Numbered from the stretch's first letter, positions 45,129 to 54,331 are shown. The stretch: DNA of 64,000 nt from Bacillota bacterium (GCA_023411795.1 JAEYOK010000016.1:124001-188000), one strand, 5' to 3'. Notes: a model not told the origin generated them from the sequence alone. A program made the numbers and translations.

Positions 45129-46028
45129 TCACTCTCCAATTTCCTTAAATACGTACATTGCACCCTCATGCTCAAATACGCCGATTTCGTCCATGGCCTT
45201 AACTATGCCGTCGACAATACCCTTAGCCGTATTTTCTCTAAATTCCTGGGATTCAAGTTTCTTATGGTCTTCTTTGTTTGTTATATATGCAGTTTCAATC
45301 AGGACTGCCGGCATTTTGGGATTGCGAACTAGCGCCAGCCTTATACCACCCTCAGAAAACCTGAACTTAATACCATTGGCATTTGGAATAGTTTCCTCCA
45401 TTATTTCGGCAAAACGTTTCTGAGTGAATCCCGGATATATCTCAAATTTATCCTCAAAATAGTAAACTTCCATACCATTAACCGATTCGACTTTATCATA
45501 TGCATTAACGTGAATACTGACAAGTAAGGAGGCGTCCAGTTCATTTACCATGGTCCATCTGGCAACCAAATCCTTATCATTGTGCTCAATAATTCGCGCG
45601 TCTTCCTCACGAGTCATTTTAACGTCTATACCCTTTTCAATAAGGAGAGCTTCGACCTTCTTTGCTATATCAAGCACAATATCTTTCTCATAAAAACCTT
45701 CTATAAAGGGCGATACAGTTCCTCCATCCCCTCCCCCATGTCCCGGGTCTATGATAACCAAAAATGGATTCATGGTCTTTCCTTCAGGGACCGGAAATGG
45801 AGTTGGCGTTGGCTCCGGAGTTGGTTCCGGAGTTATTGGAGTTATTGATGGGTTTGCCACCACATCACTATTATTTTCACTACCGTTGCCATTATTATTG
45901 CTCTTTACCTTAATAACAATCAAAGCAATTGCCGTAAGTAAAACAATAAGAATAATAGATATAAAACGAGCAAGATTTCTAATTCTGTATTTCCTTGATC
46001 TTTGGTATTTCAGGTGAGAAAGATTCAT
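45129..46028 (-). CDS. N-acetylmuramoyl-L-alanine amidase (Amidase_3), membrane-anchored
   Basis: This zinc amidase cleaves the lactam/peptide bond between MurNAc and L-Ala in peptidoglycan. It has a membrane helix near residues 24-42, a Thr/Pro/Glu linker (about 62-80), and the catalytic domain with IDPGHGGGDGGTVSPF, the second His in SIHVNAYDK, and Glu in LIETAYITNKED. The Pro/Thr linker fits a wall-spanning stalk. It could act in growth, division or sporulation. Confidence 0.92.
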   Translation of the reverse strand: MNLSHLKYQRSRKYRIRNLARFISIILIVLLTAIALIVIKVKSNNNGNGSENNSDVVANPSITPITPEPTPEPTPTPFPVPEGKTMNPFLVIIDPGHGGGDGGTVSPFIEGFYEKDIVLDIAKKVEALLIEKGIDVKMTREEDARIIEHNDKDLVARWTMVNELDASLLVSIHVNAYDKVESVNGMEVYYFEDKFEIYPGFTQKRFAEIMEETIPNANGIKFRFSEGGIRLALVRNPKMPAVLIETAYITNKEDHKKLESQEFRENTAKGIVDGIVKAMDEIGVFEHEGAMYVFKEIGE

Positions 46029-46196
46029 TTAAGCTACCCCACTAATTACTGTATATATTATTACAAACACTCTTAAAGGATTTGCTATGATACGCTTCAA
46101 ATGTTGTAATCATAATATATAATACACTAATTTCCATTCAAAGAACAGTGGATTATCTAGTAGAAAATCCACCGTTTGTCAAAAAAGACATTCTCT

Positions 46197-47198
46197 CTAT
46201 TGAATGAACCTATCCACATCGTCCGGCCCGATATTTTCATGAAGAGCCATGTTGATTCCATTTGCAACAAGTTTTGAGAGATATTCTACCACATCATCGG
46301 TGTCCTTGGGAGTAACCACCAGATTCCCGGAATAGGGCTCTAAAAGCTCAATAATCATACGATATTTCTCATCCCGGTCGATTTGAGAAATCATTTTATA
46401 AAATTCACTGCCCTGTCCTGCCTGCTCCATCATATTATCCATCACAAGGTCCAGAACATCGCTGGCCATTGTTGCAGCATCCACCACTGTTGGAACACCG
46501 ATTGCAATGACAGGTACTCCGAGGCTTTCTCTTGTCAATGCCGCCCTTTTATTACCAATCCCTGATCCAGGAGCAATTCCCGTATTGGCAAGCTGAATTG
46601 ACGCGTTGACCCTGCTCATGCTTCGAGATGCCAAAGCATCAACGGCAATCACCAGACTGGGTTTTACATTATCAACAATGCCCTTTATGATATGACCGGT
46701 CTCAATACCCGTAATACCCAGAACTCCGGGTGATATGGCACATACCGGCCTTTCAGTATCATTTACCTCTTTTGGAAGATACTCATAAATGTGCCTTGTA
46801 ACAAGTACATATTGAGCCACCTTTGGTCCCAGAGCATCGGCGGTCACATTCCAATTTCCCAGACCGACTATTAATACTGTGTCTTTCTTGTCTAGATGAA
46901 TGAGCTTTTCCAATTCTCTGGCCAACATTCTGCAGGACTTTTCGTAAAGGTCCCTGCTTTTCTCCCGAATTTTCGGAATATCCAGGGTAATATAGCTGCC
47001 GATTGGTTTTCCGACCTTCTGTTCAGCCTCGGGAGTGTTGACATGTACTCTGGTTATTGAGACCTCCTGGTCTCCATCGTTTTCTACGCTGAAGCCCTCA
47101 CCAAGACCACTATTAGCAGTTCTTGACTGAGTACCGGCACCCACAACCCGTGATTCGTCGGCCATATCGGTTCTTATCACACGAGCAAATTTATCCAT
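46197..47198 (-). CDS. gpr: Germination protease Gpr (family A25)
   Basis: Gpr degrades SASPs when spores germinate, cutting at the Glu-Ile site of KYEIA. The 333-residue zymogen has an N-terminal propeptide (about 1-15) and conserved DALGPKVAQYVLVTRH, GVLGITGIETG, IAVDALASRS and IGVPTVVDAATM blocks. Its target is encoded at 8795-8995 in this window. AGGGA lies upstream, and a candidate forespore promoter lies 25-54 nt above the ATG. Confidence 0.97.
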   Translation of the reverse strand: MDKFARVIRTDMADESRVVGAGTQSRTANSGLGEGFSVENDGDQEVSITRVHVNTPEAEQKVGKPIGSYITLDIPKIREKSRDLYEKSCRMLARELEKLIHLDKKDTVLIVGLGNWNVTADALGPKVAQYVLVTRHIYEYLPKEVNDTERPVCAISPGVLGITGIETGHIIKGIVDNVKPSLVIAVDALASRSMSRVNASIQLANTGIAPGSGIGNKRAALTRESLGVPVIAIGVPTVVDAATMASDVLDLVMDNMMEQAGQGSEFYKMISQIDRDEKYRMIIELLEPYSGNLVVTPKDTDDVVEYLSKLVANGINMALHENIGPDDVDRFIQ

Positions 47199-47229
47199 AT
47201 GATCCCTCCGTTTTGTTAATAATCATCAC

Positions 47230-47259
47230 TATTATTGGCAAAACGAAGGGTTTCATTCA
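47230..47259 (-). promoter_or_regulatory. Candidate sigma-G/sigma-F promoter of gpr
   Basis: On the minus strand TGAATG (47259-47254), a 17-nt spacer and AATAATA (47236-47230) fit the forespore consensus (TGAATA and CATAATA) with one mismatch each. gpr is a forespore gene in Bacillus. Confidence 0.45.
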
Positions 47260-47275
47260 GAATGGAATAGCAAAA

Positions 47276-47485
47276 CCACTGTGCGAAAACTAATCACCCT
47301 AATAAAATTATGCAGTTTTAGCGGCTATAGCCTGCAACGATTTAGCGCTCCGGGCCAACATCCTGTTTCTAGTCGCGCTCGCTACGCAATCCTTGCTTCG
47401 CTTTAAATCGTAAGCAGGCACACCGCTTAAGAATATTTAAATAAAGTATTAATTATTGAATAGTAAAATGTTTTCGCACTGTCTG
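47276..47485. repeat. MITE-like palindromic element between gpr and uvrC
   Basis: GTGCGAAAAC (47281-47290) is inverted at 47470-47479 (GTTTTCGCAC). Inside, a second pair of about 28 nt runs inward (47320-47347 and 47399-47427), reading AGCGG...GCCTGC..ACGATTTA..GCG on both arms. Right of the element a (G)GGACG-type motif appears at 47486-47494. The 47 nt from 47199 to 47245 hold only the gpr leader. No ORF is present. Confidence 0.6.
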
Positions 47486-47498
47486 GCGTCCCTTTTAC

Positions 47499-49325
47499 TT
47501 ACTTTAGTTGGGATTTTATGACTTCGGCGAGTTTTGGACCTATTCCCTCTACCTTGGCTATTTCCTCAACATCAGCTTCCTTTAGCTTTTTGACAGAACC
47601 AAAGGCTTTTAGCAAGCTTTTTTTACGAGCCGGTCCAACCCCTTTAAGGTCGTCAAGCTCAGACTTAATCATTCGCTTCTTTCTGAGATTCTTATTATAT
47701 TGAAGGGCATACCTATGGGCTTCATTCTGTACTGAGGCTATGAACCTCAATATTTCACTGTTACTTGCAAGCTCAATACCTGTGGTACCATTGACTAGTC
47801 TATGGGAGCGATGTCTGTCGTCCTTAGCCATACCCCATACCGGTACGTCCAATCCCAAATCGTTCAATACCTCTTTAGCGGCGCTTACATGCTGCGCTCC
47901 ACCGTCTACAAGAACCAGATCGGGCAGATTTCCAAAAGCGTCATCCTTAACCCCGGAAAGATATCGGTTAAAGCGGCGTAGTAGCGTCTCCTGCATGCTG
48001 CCGTAATCATTTTGTTCGGTGATAACCTTCATTTTAAAGCGACGGTAGCTTTGTGTGTCTGGCTGTCCCTCACGGAAAACCACCATTGATGAGACTATCT
48101 CGGTATTTCCTGTATTTGAAATATCGTAAGCTTCAATGGTTATAGGCATACTCTTAAGATTTAAAGCTTCCTGAAGCATTTTAAGCACTTCAATTGATTT
48201 GGCTTGTGTAGCCAATACATTCCTTTTATATAGCTCAAGCTCTTCCTTTGCATTCTGTTCAGCCATGTCAATAAGCTCAGCTTTTTTCCCTCTTTGAGGC
48301 ACCATGAGGGTCACTTTTGCTCCGCGTTTCTTTGTAAGCAGTTGTGTAAGCGCGTCCACAGATTCAGGCTCCACTTGAAGGGCTATCTCCTTGGGAATTT
48401 CCGGATTTGCTTCATAATACTGAATTATAAACGATTCAATAGCATTTTCCGCTGTTGCCGCTCCCATTCCCTCAAGCACATATGCACGTTTTCCGATGAG
48501 TCTTCCTCCTCTCACAGCAAGTACACTTGCTGCATAATGCCAATTGTCGGAATGAAGGGCTATAACATCGCGCTCATCCATCTTTGTTGAGTAAACAGAC
48601 TGCTTTTTATACAATTCATTTATACTATTAAGCCTGTCCCGTATTAGTGCTGCCTTCTCGAATTTTAACTGATCAGATAGTCTGTTCATCTCACTCTCAA
48701 GCTTTTCAACAACATCCTCGTGTCTCCCGTCTAAAAACGCAATTGCATTTTTCACAAGCTCTGCATATTCCTCACTGCTTATATGCCCTGCACAAGGAGC
48801 GGAGCAAAGCCCTATGTGGTAATACAGACAAGGTCTTTGCTTCTTATCAGGGTACATATTCCTTTTGCATGTCCTAATCGGAAACAAACGTCTTAATACC
48901 TCAATAGAATCCTTCACAGCACTCATTTTAACAAAGGTTCCGAAGTATTTTGCCCCATCCTTCTCCACTCTACGGGTTATCTCCACTCTGGGAAAATCCT
49001 CTTGTGTTGTTATTCGAATATGGGGATAGGTTTTATCATCTTTCAAAAGAATATTATACTTAGGCTTATGGCGCTTTATGAGTGTATTTTCAAGAATCAG
49101 CGCCTCTTCCTCGGTATGGGTAACGATATACTCAAGAGACTCAACAGTAGATACCAGCATAGCTGTTTTGGAGTCTCTATCCTCCCTATGTTGGAAATAT
49201 GACTTAACACGGTTTTTTAGTATTTTGGCTTTGCCGACATAAATAACCGTACCCTCTGAGTCCATCATTATATACACACCCGGCAATTCGGGCAGATTTT
49301 TAAGTGTTTCATTAATTGATGCCAT
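47499..49325 (-). CDS. uvrC: Excinuclease ABC subunit C
   Basis: UvrC makes the dual incision in nucleotide excision repair. The protein has a GIY-YIG N-terminus (PGVYIMMDSEGTVIYVGKAK), an UVR domain, an RNase H-like domain (PDLVLVDGGAQH), and C-terminal tandem HhH motifs (LKGVGPARKKSLL and VEGIGPKLAEVI). GGGGG 4 nt before ATG 49325 fixes the start, five codons inside the longest frame. About 608 residues. Confidence 0.98.
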   Translation of the reverse strand: MASINETLKNLPELPGVYIMMDSEGTVIYVGKAKILKNRVKSYFQHREDRDSKTAMLVSTVESLEYIVTHTEEEALILENTLIKRHKPKYNILLKDDKTYPHIRITTQEDFPRVEITRRVEKDGAKYFGTFVKMSAVKDSIEVLRRLFPIRTCKRNMYPDKKQRPCLYYHIGLCSAPCAGHISSEEYAELVKNAIAFLDGRHEDVVEKLESEMNRLSDQLKFEKAALIRDRLNSINELYKKQSVYSTKMDERDVIALHSDNWHYAASVLAVRGGRLIGKRAYVLEGMGAATAENAIESFIIQYYEANPEIPKEIALQVEPESVDALTQLLTKKRGAKVTLMVPQRGKKAELIDMAEQNAKEELELYKRNVLATQAKSIEVLKMLQEALNLKSMPITIEAYDISNTGNTEIVSSMVVFREGQPDTQSYRRFKMKVITEQNDYGSMQETLLRRFNRYLSGVKDDAFGNLPDLVLVDGGAQHVSAAKEVLNDLGLDVPVWGMAKDDRHRSHRLVNGTTGIELASNSEILRFIASVQNEAHRYALQYNKNLRKKRMIKSELDDLKGVGPARKKSLLKAFGSVKKLKEADVEEIAKVEGIGPKLAEVIKSQLK

Positions 49326-49345
49326 AATTCCCCCATACATTAATC

Positions 49346-49371
49346 AAAAAAGCCGGCATTTAGCCGGCTTT
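49346..49371 (-). terminator. Terminator of the HPr-like gene
   Basis: Reading leftward, AGCCGGC-taaat-GCCGGCT is followed by TTTTTTG. It lies between the HPr-like gene and uvrC. Confidence 0.88.
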
Positions 49372-49386
49372 CATTTTAGATAAACA

Positions 49387-49650
49387 TTATTCTACCATTC
49401 CATTATTAGCGAATGCTTCAAGTTCAGTTAAAGCGGTTGCTTCGTCCCTGCCTTCGGTAATAATTGTAATCTTATCCCCCGGGCTTATTCCTAAAGATAA
49501 AAGACCTAGAAGACTTTTTGCATTAGCTTTACGTTCATCCTTCTGAATCCAGATATTTGCCTCATAGCTTGAAGCCTTTTGTATTAACCGGGCGGCCATT
49601 TTTGACTCCAGACCTGTTTTACTAAAGATTGTTACTTCCTTAGCTATCAT
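49387..49650 (-). CDS. HPr-like protein lacking the phospho-histidine (Crh-like)
   Basis: The 87-residue protein aligns with HPr without gaps: Ser46 of the regulatory site is kept (NAKSLLGLLSLGI), while position 15, His in all PTS HPr proteins, is Glu in TGLESKMAAR. It cannot therefore accept phosphate from Enzyme I but could be phosphorylated at Ser46 by HPr kinase and act with CcpA, like Crh of Bacillus. No other PTS gene is present. It has its own terminator and GGAGG before its ATG. Confidence 0.88.
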   Translation of the reverse strand: MIAKEVTIFSKTGLESKMAARLIQKASSYEANIWIQKDERKANAKSLLGLLSLGISPGDKITIITEGRDEATALTELEAFANNGMVE

Positions 49651-50024
49651 ATTGTAATTTCCTCCTGGCAGTTACCAAGCGTAACCATGTTATAAATTAT
49701 AACTTTTGTAAACCATCGGATTCTGAAGGCAATAATATTATAATAGTTTATCAAGCCTTCTTTGAAGCACTTATAAAAATCAGGGAATCCCTGGATTATA
49801 TAAGTAATTACTTCACAAATATCTCAATGATAAACCTATTATACAATATCAAACTTAAAAATGAAAGCTGTTTTTCTCGATTCGTCAGTTTGCCTCAAGT
49901 TTTGGTTTTCCGACTAGAAAAAATATGGACTTTGTTTATAAATCAAAACATCCTATATTTTTCGGGACAAATTTACTATTTATATTAGTAATTTAAAAAG
50001 CTATGATAAGTTGGGGTGATTCTT
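49651..50024. other. Divergent intergenic region
   Basis: This is AT-rich DNA between the HPr-like gene (leftward) and the DUF192 gene (rightward). Several TATAAT-like boxes occur near 49693-49705, but none has a well placed -35, so I assign no promoter. No catabolite-responsive element could be recognised with confidence. Confidence 0.4.
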
Positions 50025-50369
50025 TTGAAAAGTACTAAAAAGCTAAACTATTTAACATCAATAGGTAAGGATATCCCTGTCAATATAGCAGACACCTTTA
50101 AAGAGCGATTTTTCGGATTAATGGGTAAAAAAGAGGGCATATACGGGCTCTTGCTTTTAAAATGCAACTCCATTCACACCTGCTTTATGCGATATAACCT
50201 TGATGCTATCTTCTTGGATGAAAATGACAAGATTGTAGCAATAAAAAGGTCTATTAAGCCTTTCTCATTTATACTCCCAATTCGTAATACCGTTAAGGTT
50301 TTAGAGTTCCCGTCTTCTCTTCATGCTACAGCATTCCTTAATGTAGGATCTCAAATCCCTTTACACTGA
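50025..50369 (+). CDS. DUF192 family protein
   Basis: The protein (about 115 residues) contains the DUF192 pattern: FKERFFGLMGKKE, then the LLKCNSIHTCFMRYNLDAIFLDEND motif and VLEFPSS. The family is widespread and uncharacterised, with a double-psi-like beta fold. The start is probably TTG at 50025 after GGGGTGAT; the GTG at 50016 lies within that ribosome site. It is a single gene facing away from the Rnf operon's end. Confidence 0.85.
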   Translation: MKSTKKLNYLTSIGKDIPVNIADTFKERFFGLMGKKEGIYGLLLLKCNSIHTCFMRYNLDAIFLDENDKIVAIKRSIKPFSFILPIRNTVKVLEFPSSLHATAFLNVGSQIPLH

Positions 50370-50399
50370 ACCATATTTGATTAATGCGAACTATGCGGT

Positions 50400-50690
50400 G
50401 ACATTCCGCAGCAAGCTAGACACGCGAAGCCGCGGTGTGTCCCCATATGGTATTTTAAATTTGTTCCATTAAGTTTTGCGGCCCCCAAGGTTCTCACACC
50501 AGGCAAATTTTCCAATCAGATTTATCTCCATGCAGGTATAAATTTTTAAGTAGACTACGTAAGCGGCGTGCCTGCGAACGATTTACAGCGAGCGTGAGTA
50601 AGAGGGACGGTGACTTTTACTCATTGGCATAAATCAAATAATGAGTAAAAAGCAACGTCCCCTTTACTCACGTCCCCTTTACTCATTATT
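50400..50690. repeat. REP/BIME-like long hairpin with GGGACG motifs
   Basis: Arms 50596-50625 and 50640-50669 are complementary in 25 of 30 positions (GAGTAA..GGGACG..TTTTACTCATT), with a 14-nt loop. A direct copy of CGTCCCCTTTACTC follows at 50671-50684. At 50562-50590 lies a 29-nt copy of the AGCGG..GCCTGC..ACGATTTA..AGCG core found at 47399-47427. The rest of 50370-50560 has no gene. As the gene-free DNA after rnfB it may also serve as terminator or mRNA 3' stabiliser. Confidence 0.6.
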
Positions 50691-50700
50691 AAGGATTAAC

Positions 50701-51513
50701 TTATTGTAATCGTTTAACTATGGTGTTTGTTATACATTTCTGCGGACAATTCTCCGAGCATGCTCCACAGTTTACACACTTCTCGGGATTTATTACAGCT
50801 ACATTATTATTCATTGTAATTGCTTCAGCCGGACATACCTTTACGCACTTTTGACATGCTATACAACCGACTTTGCAGTTTTTTCTTGATACCACACCTT
50901 TATCATGGCTAGAACACTTAACGGTAAACCCTGTCAGGACAGGAATCAGATTGATTATTGCCTTCGGACATTCTTCAACACATTTCCCACAACCTGTACA
51001 TTTCTCAGGAATTATTCTGGCTAAACCGTCTTCCACTACAATTGCGTCAAATTGACATACATTCTTACAGCTTCCCAGACCAAGACAGCCATAACTGCAT
51101 GCATCCATTCCTCCGGCAAGAGCGTTAGCTGCATGGCAGTCCTTTATTCCTACATAATTATACTTTATAACGGCATTATCGCAATCACCCTGGCATAATA
51201 CTCTGGCTACCTTGACATCGATAGACCCTTCGTCAACTCCCATATAATCTGCGATGGCATTTACTACCGAAATTCCACCGACAGGACAACGGCTGGGATG
51301 AACACCATCGTTAACAATTGCTTCAGCCAAACCATCACAACCTGAAAATCCACAAGAGCCGCAATTAGCTCCGGGAAGCATTTCTCTTACTGTTCCTATT
51401 CTTTCGTCAACTTTGACCTCAAAGACCTTTGACGCATATGCTAGGCCCAGGCCAAAAAAGAGCCCAAGACCGGAAATAACAGCAATAGGTATTAAAATAG
51501 TCAAATCATTCAC
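50701..51513 (-). CDS. rnfB: Rnf complex subunit B (polyferredoxin)
   Basis: RnfB takes electrons from ferredoxin into the Rnf complex. It has an N-terminal membrane helix (about 5-27), the 4Fe-4S motif MLPGANCGSCGFSGCDGL and several CxxCxxCxxxCP clusters (CTGCGKCVEECPKA, CIACQKCVKVCPAE, CVNCGACSENCPQK). The 270-residue size is typical for clostridia. It is the last gene of rnfCDGEAB. Confidence 0.97.
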   Translation of the reverse strand: MNDLTILIPIAVISGLGLFFGLGLAYASKVFEVKVDERIGTVREMLPGANCGSCGFSGCDGLAEAIVNDGVHPSRCPVGGISVVNAIADYMGVDEGSIDVKVARVLCQGDCDNAVIKYNYVGIKDCHAANALAGGMDACSYGCLGLGSCKNVCQFDAIVVEDGLARIIPEKCTGCGKCVEECPKAIINLIPVLTGFTVKCSSHDKGVVSRKNCKVGCIACQKCVKVCPAEAITMNNNVAVINPEKCVNCGACSENCPQKCITNTIVKRLQ

Positions 51514-51522
51514 TCCCCTTTC

Positions 51523-52104
51523 CTATTGGATAATTAAACCGGCAAAGCCTACAAAGGTTATAGACACCAGCGATGCCGCAATCAATGTAATTGGCATTCC
51601 CTTAAATGCATCAGGTATAGGGGCTGCTTCAAGACGCTCTCTTATTCCTGAGAATAGTATCAGCGCTAATGTAAAGCCCAGGCCGGCAGCAAAGCCAAAT
51701 ACAACCGATTCTACAAAAGTATAGTCGCGTTCAACGAAGATTAGTGCTGAACCTAAAACCGCACAATTTGTTGTAATCAGAGGAAGGTATACTCCCAAAG
51801 CCTTATAGAGTGAAGGCATCAGTTTTTTCAAAACTGTCTCAACAAACTGCACCAAAGCTGCGATTACAAGAATGAACGCTATTGTTTGAAGATACTCAAG
51901 GTTAAAACGCTTTAACAGATATTCATTGGTAAGCCATGTAACAGCCTGTGAAAGTACAAGAACAAAGGTTACAGCACCGCTCATACCAATAGCCGTGGAA
52001 GTCTTCTGGGAGACGCCCAAAAACGGACAAATACCTAGAAATTTCGAAAGTACAAAATTCTCTACCAATATTGCACCTATAAGAATTGCAAAAAGCTCTT
52101 TCAT
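51523..52104 (-). CDS. rnfA: Rnf complex subunit A
   Basis: RnfA is a six-helix integral membrane protein (193 residues) homologous to NqrE, with the conserved ENFVLSKFLGICPFLGVS and LITTNCAVLGSALIF blocks. Together with RnfE it coordinates an Fe-S centre in the membrane and lies on the electron and ion path. It starts 4 nt before the rnfE stop. Confidence 0.97.
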   Translation of the reverse strand: MKELFAILIGAILVENFVLSKFLGICPFLGVSQKTSTAIGMSGAVTFVLVLSQAVTWLTNEYLLKRFNLEYLQTIAFILVIAALVQFVETVLKKLMPSLYKALGVYLPLITTNCAVLGSALIFVERDYTFVESVVFGFAAGLGFTLALILFSGIRERLEAAPIPDAFKGMPITLIAASLVSITFVGFAGLIIQ

Positions 52105-52790
52105 GCTGTCTCACCTCCATTAGATGCTTTGGTACATCCGGGACAACCCAATGCACAGCCAACTTCTTTTTCCTCAATTGTCTTAGGTTTCTTTACACTA
52201 AACACCTTATTGAATAAAGCTATTAATAAACCCATAATCAAAAAGCCACCGGGTGGTAAAATAAAGAATGTAGCAGGGTCAAATAAATTGACTGTTACGG
52301 GGATACCCATCCATGTTCCGGAACCGAGAATCTCACGGACCGACCCGATTATAGTTATCGCTATAGTAAAGCCTGCGCCCATACCCATACCATCCATAAA
52401 GGATTCTACAGGTGGATTCTTCTGAGCAAACATTTCAGCACGAGCAAATATTATACAATTTACAACAATCAGCGGAATATAAATACCAAGCTGTTTATCC
52501 AACTCAGGAAGAAAAGCTGCCATCAGAAGTTCCACTATGGTTGTAAACGATGCGATTACTACAACGAAAGCAGGTATTCTTACCTTATCCGGTATAATCT
52601 TTCGAAGCAGGGAAATAACCAAATTCGATCCTACGAGAACAAAGGTTGCCGCAAGGCCCATGCCTACACCATTTTTTGCCAATGTTGTTATTGCCAAAGA
52701 TGGGCAGTTACCTAACAAAAGTCTGAAGGTTGGATTCTCACTTATTATACCGTTAAGAAATATTGAGCCTAGTGATTTCTTCTTTTCCAT
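52101..52790 (-). CDS. rnfE: Rnf complex subunit E
   Basis: RnfE is the RnfA-paralogous membrane subunit. It has NPTFRLLLGNCPSLAITT, IPLIVVNCIIFARAE and a Cys-rich C-terminus (GCALGCPGCTKA). The ATG at 52790 with GGGGG upstream is preferred to the ATG at 52844. The product is about 229 residues. The Cys-rich tail is beyond the usual end of RnfE and may bind a metal. Confidence 0.96.
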   Translation of the reverse strand: MEKKKSLGSIFLNGIISENPTFRLLLGNCPSLAITTLAKNGVGMGLAATFVLVGSNLVISLLRKIIPDKVRIPAFVVVIASFTTIVELLMAAFLPELDKQLGIYIPLIVVNCIIFARAEMFAQKNPPVESFMDGMGMGAGFTIAITIIGSVREILGSGTWMGIPVTVNLFDPATFFILPPGGFLIMGLLIALFNKVFSVKKPKTIEEKEVGCALGCPGCTKASNGGETA

Positions 52791-52791
52791 G

Positions 52792-53382
52792 TCATTTACC
52801 CCCTGCCATTGAACGTACCAAAGCGACTGCATCGACAACACCACTGTTTACAGCTCTGGATGTAATGGTGGCACCGCTTATAGCTTGGATTTCATTATCA
52901 GCACTTGGCGCTGTTTTAATTATAAAAAAGTCTTTTTCCGGAATTGCCCCGACAAACTGGTCTTTAAACTTAGGTTCCGCGCCCTTGGCACCCAATCCGG
53001 GAGTTTCACTGTGACTTACTAATACAACCCCGGTGATATTTTGTGTTTTGTCAATTCCGACAAACATTTTAATCTCTCCGCCATATCCCCGTGAAGAGAC
53101 TTCAACTACATAACCGATTGCCTGACCGTCCTTTTGAGCTTCGTATGCCTTCACTATTCTCTCGCTGACCTCATATCCTTCGGCTTTTAACGTATCTGCT
53201 TTTATAGGCTCTAAAAATTCCTGTGCATCCGCAAATACACTTTTAAGGCTTTCCTGCTCGGCGATACGGTCGTTTTCTTCGATAATAGGCTCTGTTATAC
53301 CATTAACATATGCAAGTGCACCGGTAAATAAAGTGCATATAATAGCTAAAATCAATGCGGGCTTTACTATGTCCTTAAACAT
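52792..53382 (-). CDS. rnfG: Rnf complex subunit G (covalent FMN)
   Basis: RnfG has an N-terminal membrane helix (about 8-28) and the flavin-binding motif ISGATITSRAV, in which the Thr after GA carries covalent FMN. It transfers electrons through the outer face of the membrane. At 196 residues it is normal. It precedes rnfE and overlaps the end of rnfD by 8 nt. Confidence 0.97.
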   Translation of the reverse strand: MFKDIVKPALILAIICTLFTGALAYVNGITEPIIEENDRIAEQESLKSVFADAQEFLEPIKADTLKAEGYEVSERIVKAYEAQKDGQAIGYVVEVSSRGYGGEIKMFVGIDKTQNITGVVLVSHSETPGLGAKGAEPKFKDQFVGAIPEKDFFIIKTAPSADNEIQAISGATITSRAVNSGVVDAVALVRSMAGGK

Positions 53383-54331
53383 TCACAGCACCTCCAAATC
53401 TCCTGGGTTTAGTAAAACGGTCAATAATAGGCACCGCGACATTCATAAGAAGTATGGCATAGGATACACCTTCGGGCATATTGGTATATAGCCTGAATAA
53501 GATAGTCAGAACACCGCATCCAAAAGCATATATAATGATACCTTTTTTAGTCATGGGACTTGTGGTGTAATCAGTTGCCATAAATATAGAACCTAACATT
53601 AGTCCGCCGGCTAATATATGGAAAAGAGGATTCCCTGTAAAAATACCTTCAGGTCCGAGTATCCAAGCGAACAAACCTACGGTGCCAACATATATCACAG
53701 GAATATGCCATGAAATAACTCCGCGAGCAATAAGATAAATGCCACCAATTATAAGCGCCAATGCCGACGTCTCTCCCAGTGAGCCTCCTATATTACCAAG
53801 GAACATATCCAGGATATTGGGGAGCTCCCCGCCTTCCTTTAAAATTCCTAAAGGAGTGGCAAAAGAAACCACATCAACTCCAGATCGGTTTGAAAGGGGC
53901 TGTGTCCAGCTTGTCATCCTAGTTCCGTATGAAATGATAAGAAAAGCTCTGGCTGCCAATGCAGGATTGACAAAATTGTACCCTATTCCGCCAAATAGCT
54001 GCTTAACTATAACTATTGCAAAGAGCGAACCCACAATCGCCATCCAGATAGGCAATTCAGGCGGTAAATTTAAAGCAAGTAGCAAGCCTGTTACAACAGC
54101 ACTTAAATCTGCTATTGTATTATCCCTTTTTAGAGCTTTTCGAATTAGATATTCAAATCCAACACTCGAAATAACAGTAACAGCTATCAAAAGTGCCGCC
54201 CTCAACCCATAGAAATAAATACCCGCCAACGTTGCAGGAATAAGCGCAATAATCACATCCAGCATCAACCTTTGGGTTGTGACCCCACTTCTAATATGTG
54301 GAGATGAGCTCACATTCATCATAATTTCCAA
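53375..54331 (-). CDS. rnfD: Rnf complex subunit D
   Basis: RnfD is a membrane subunit with about eight to nine helices and covalent FMN attached to a Thr in ATDYTTSPMTKKG. The conserved RSGVTTQRLMLDVIIALIP opening and FVNPALAARAF are present. Length 318 residues is typical. Confidence 0.97.
   Translation of the reverse strand: MEIMMNVSSSPHIRSGVTTQRLMLDVIIALIPATLAGIYFYGLRAALLIAVTVISSVGFEYLIRKALKRDNTIADLSAVVTGLLLALNLPPELPIWMAIVGSLFAIVIVKQLFGGIGYNFVNPALAARAFLIISYGTRMTSWTQPLSNRSGVDVVSFATPLGILKEGGELPNILDMFLGNIGGSLGETSALALIIGGIYLIARGVISWHIPVIYVGTVGLFAWILGPEGIFTGNPLFHILAGGLMLGSIFMATDYTTSPMTKKGIIIYAFGCGVLTILFRLYTNMPEGVSYAILLMNVAVPIIDRFTKPRRFGGAVNV

Noticed and set aside
53739..54212. Plus-strand 157-codon open frame
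   Set aside because: It is antisense to rnfD, whose motifs and context are unambiguous.
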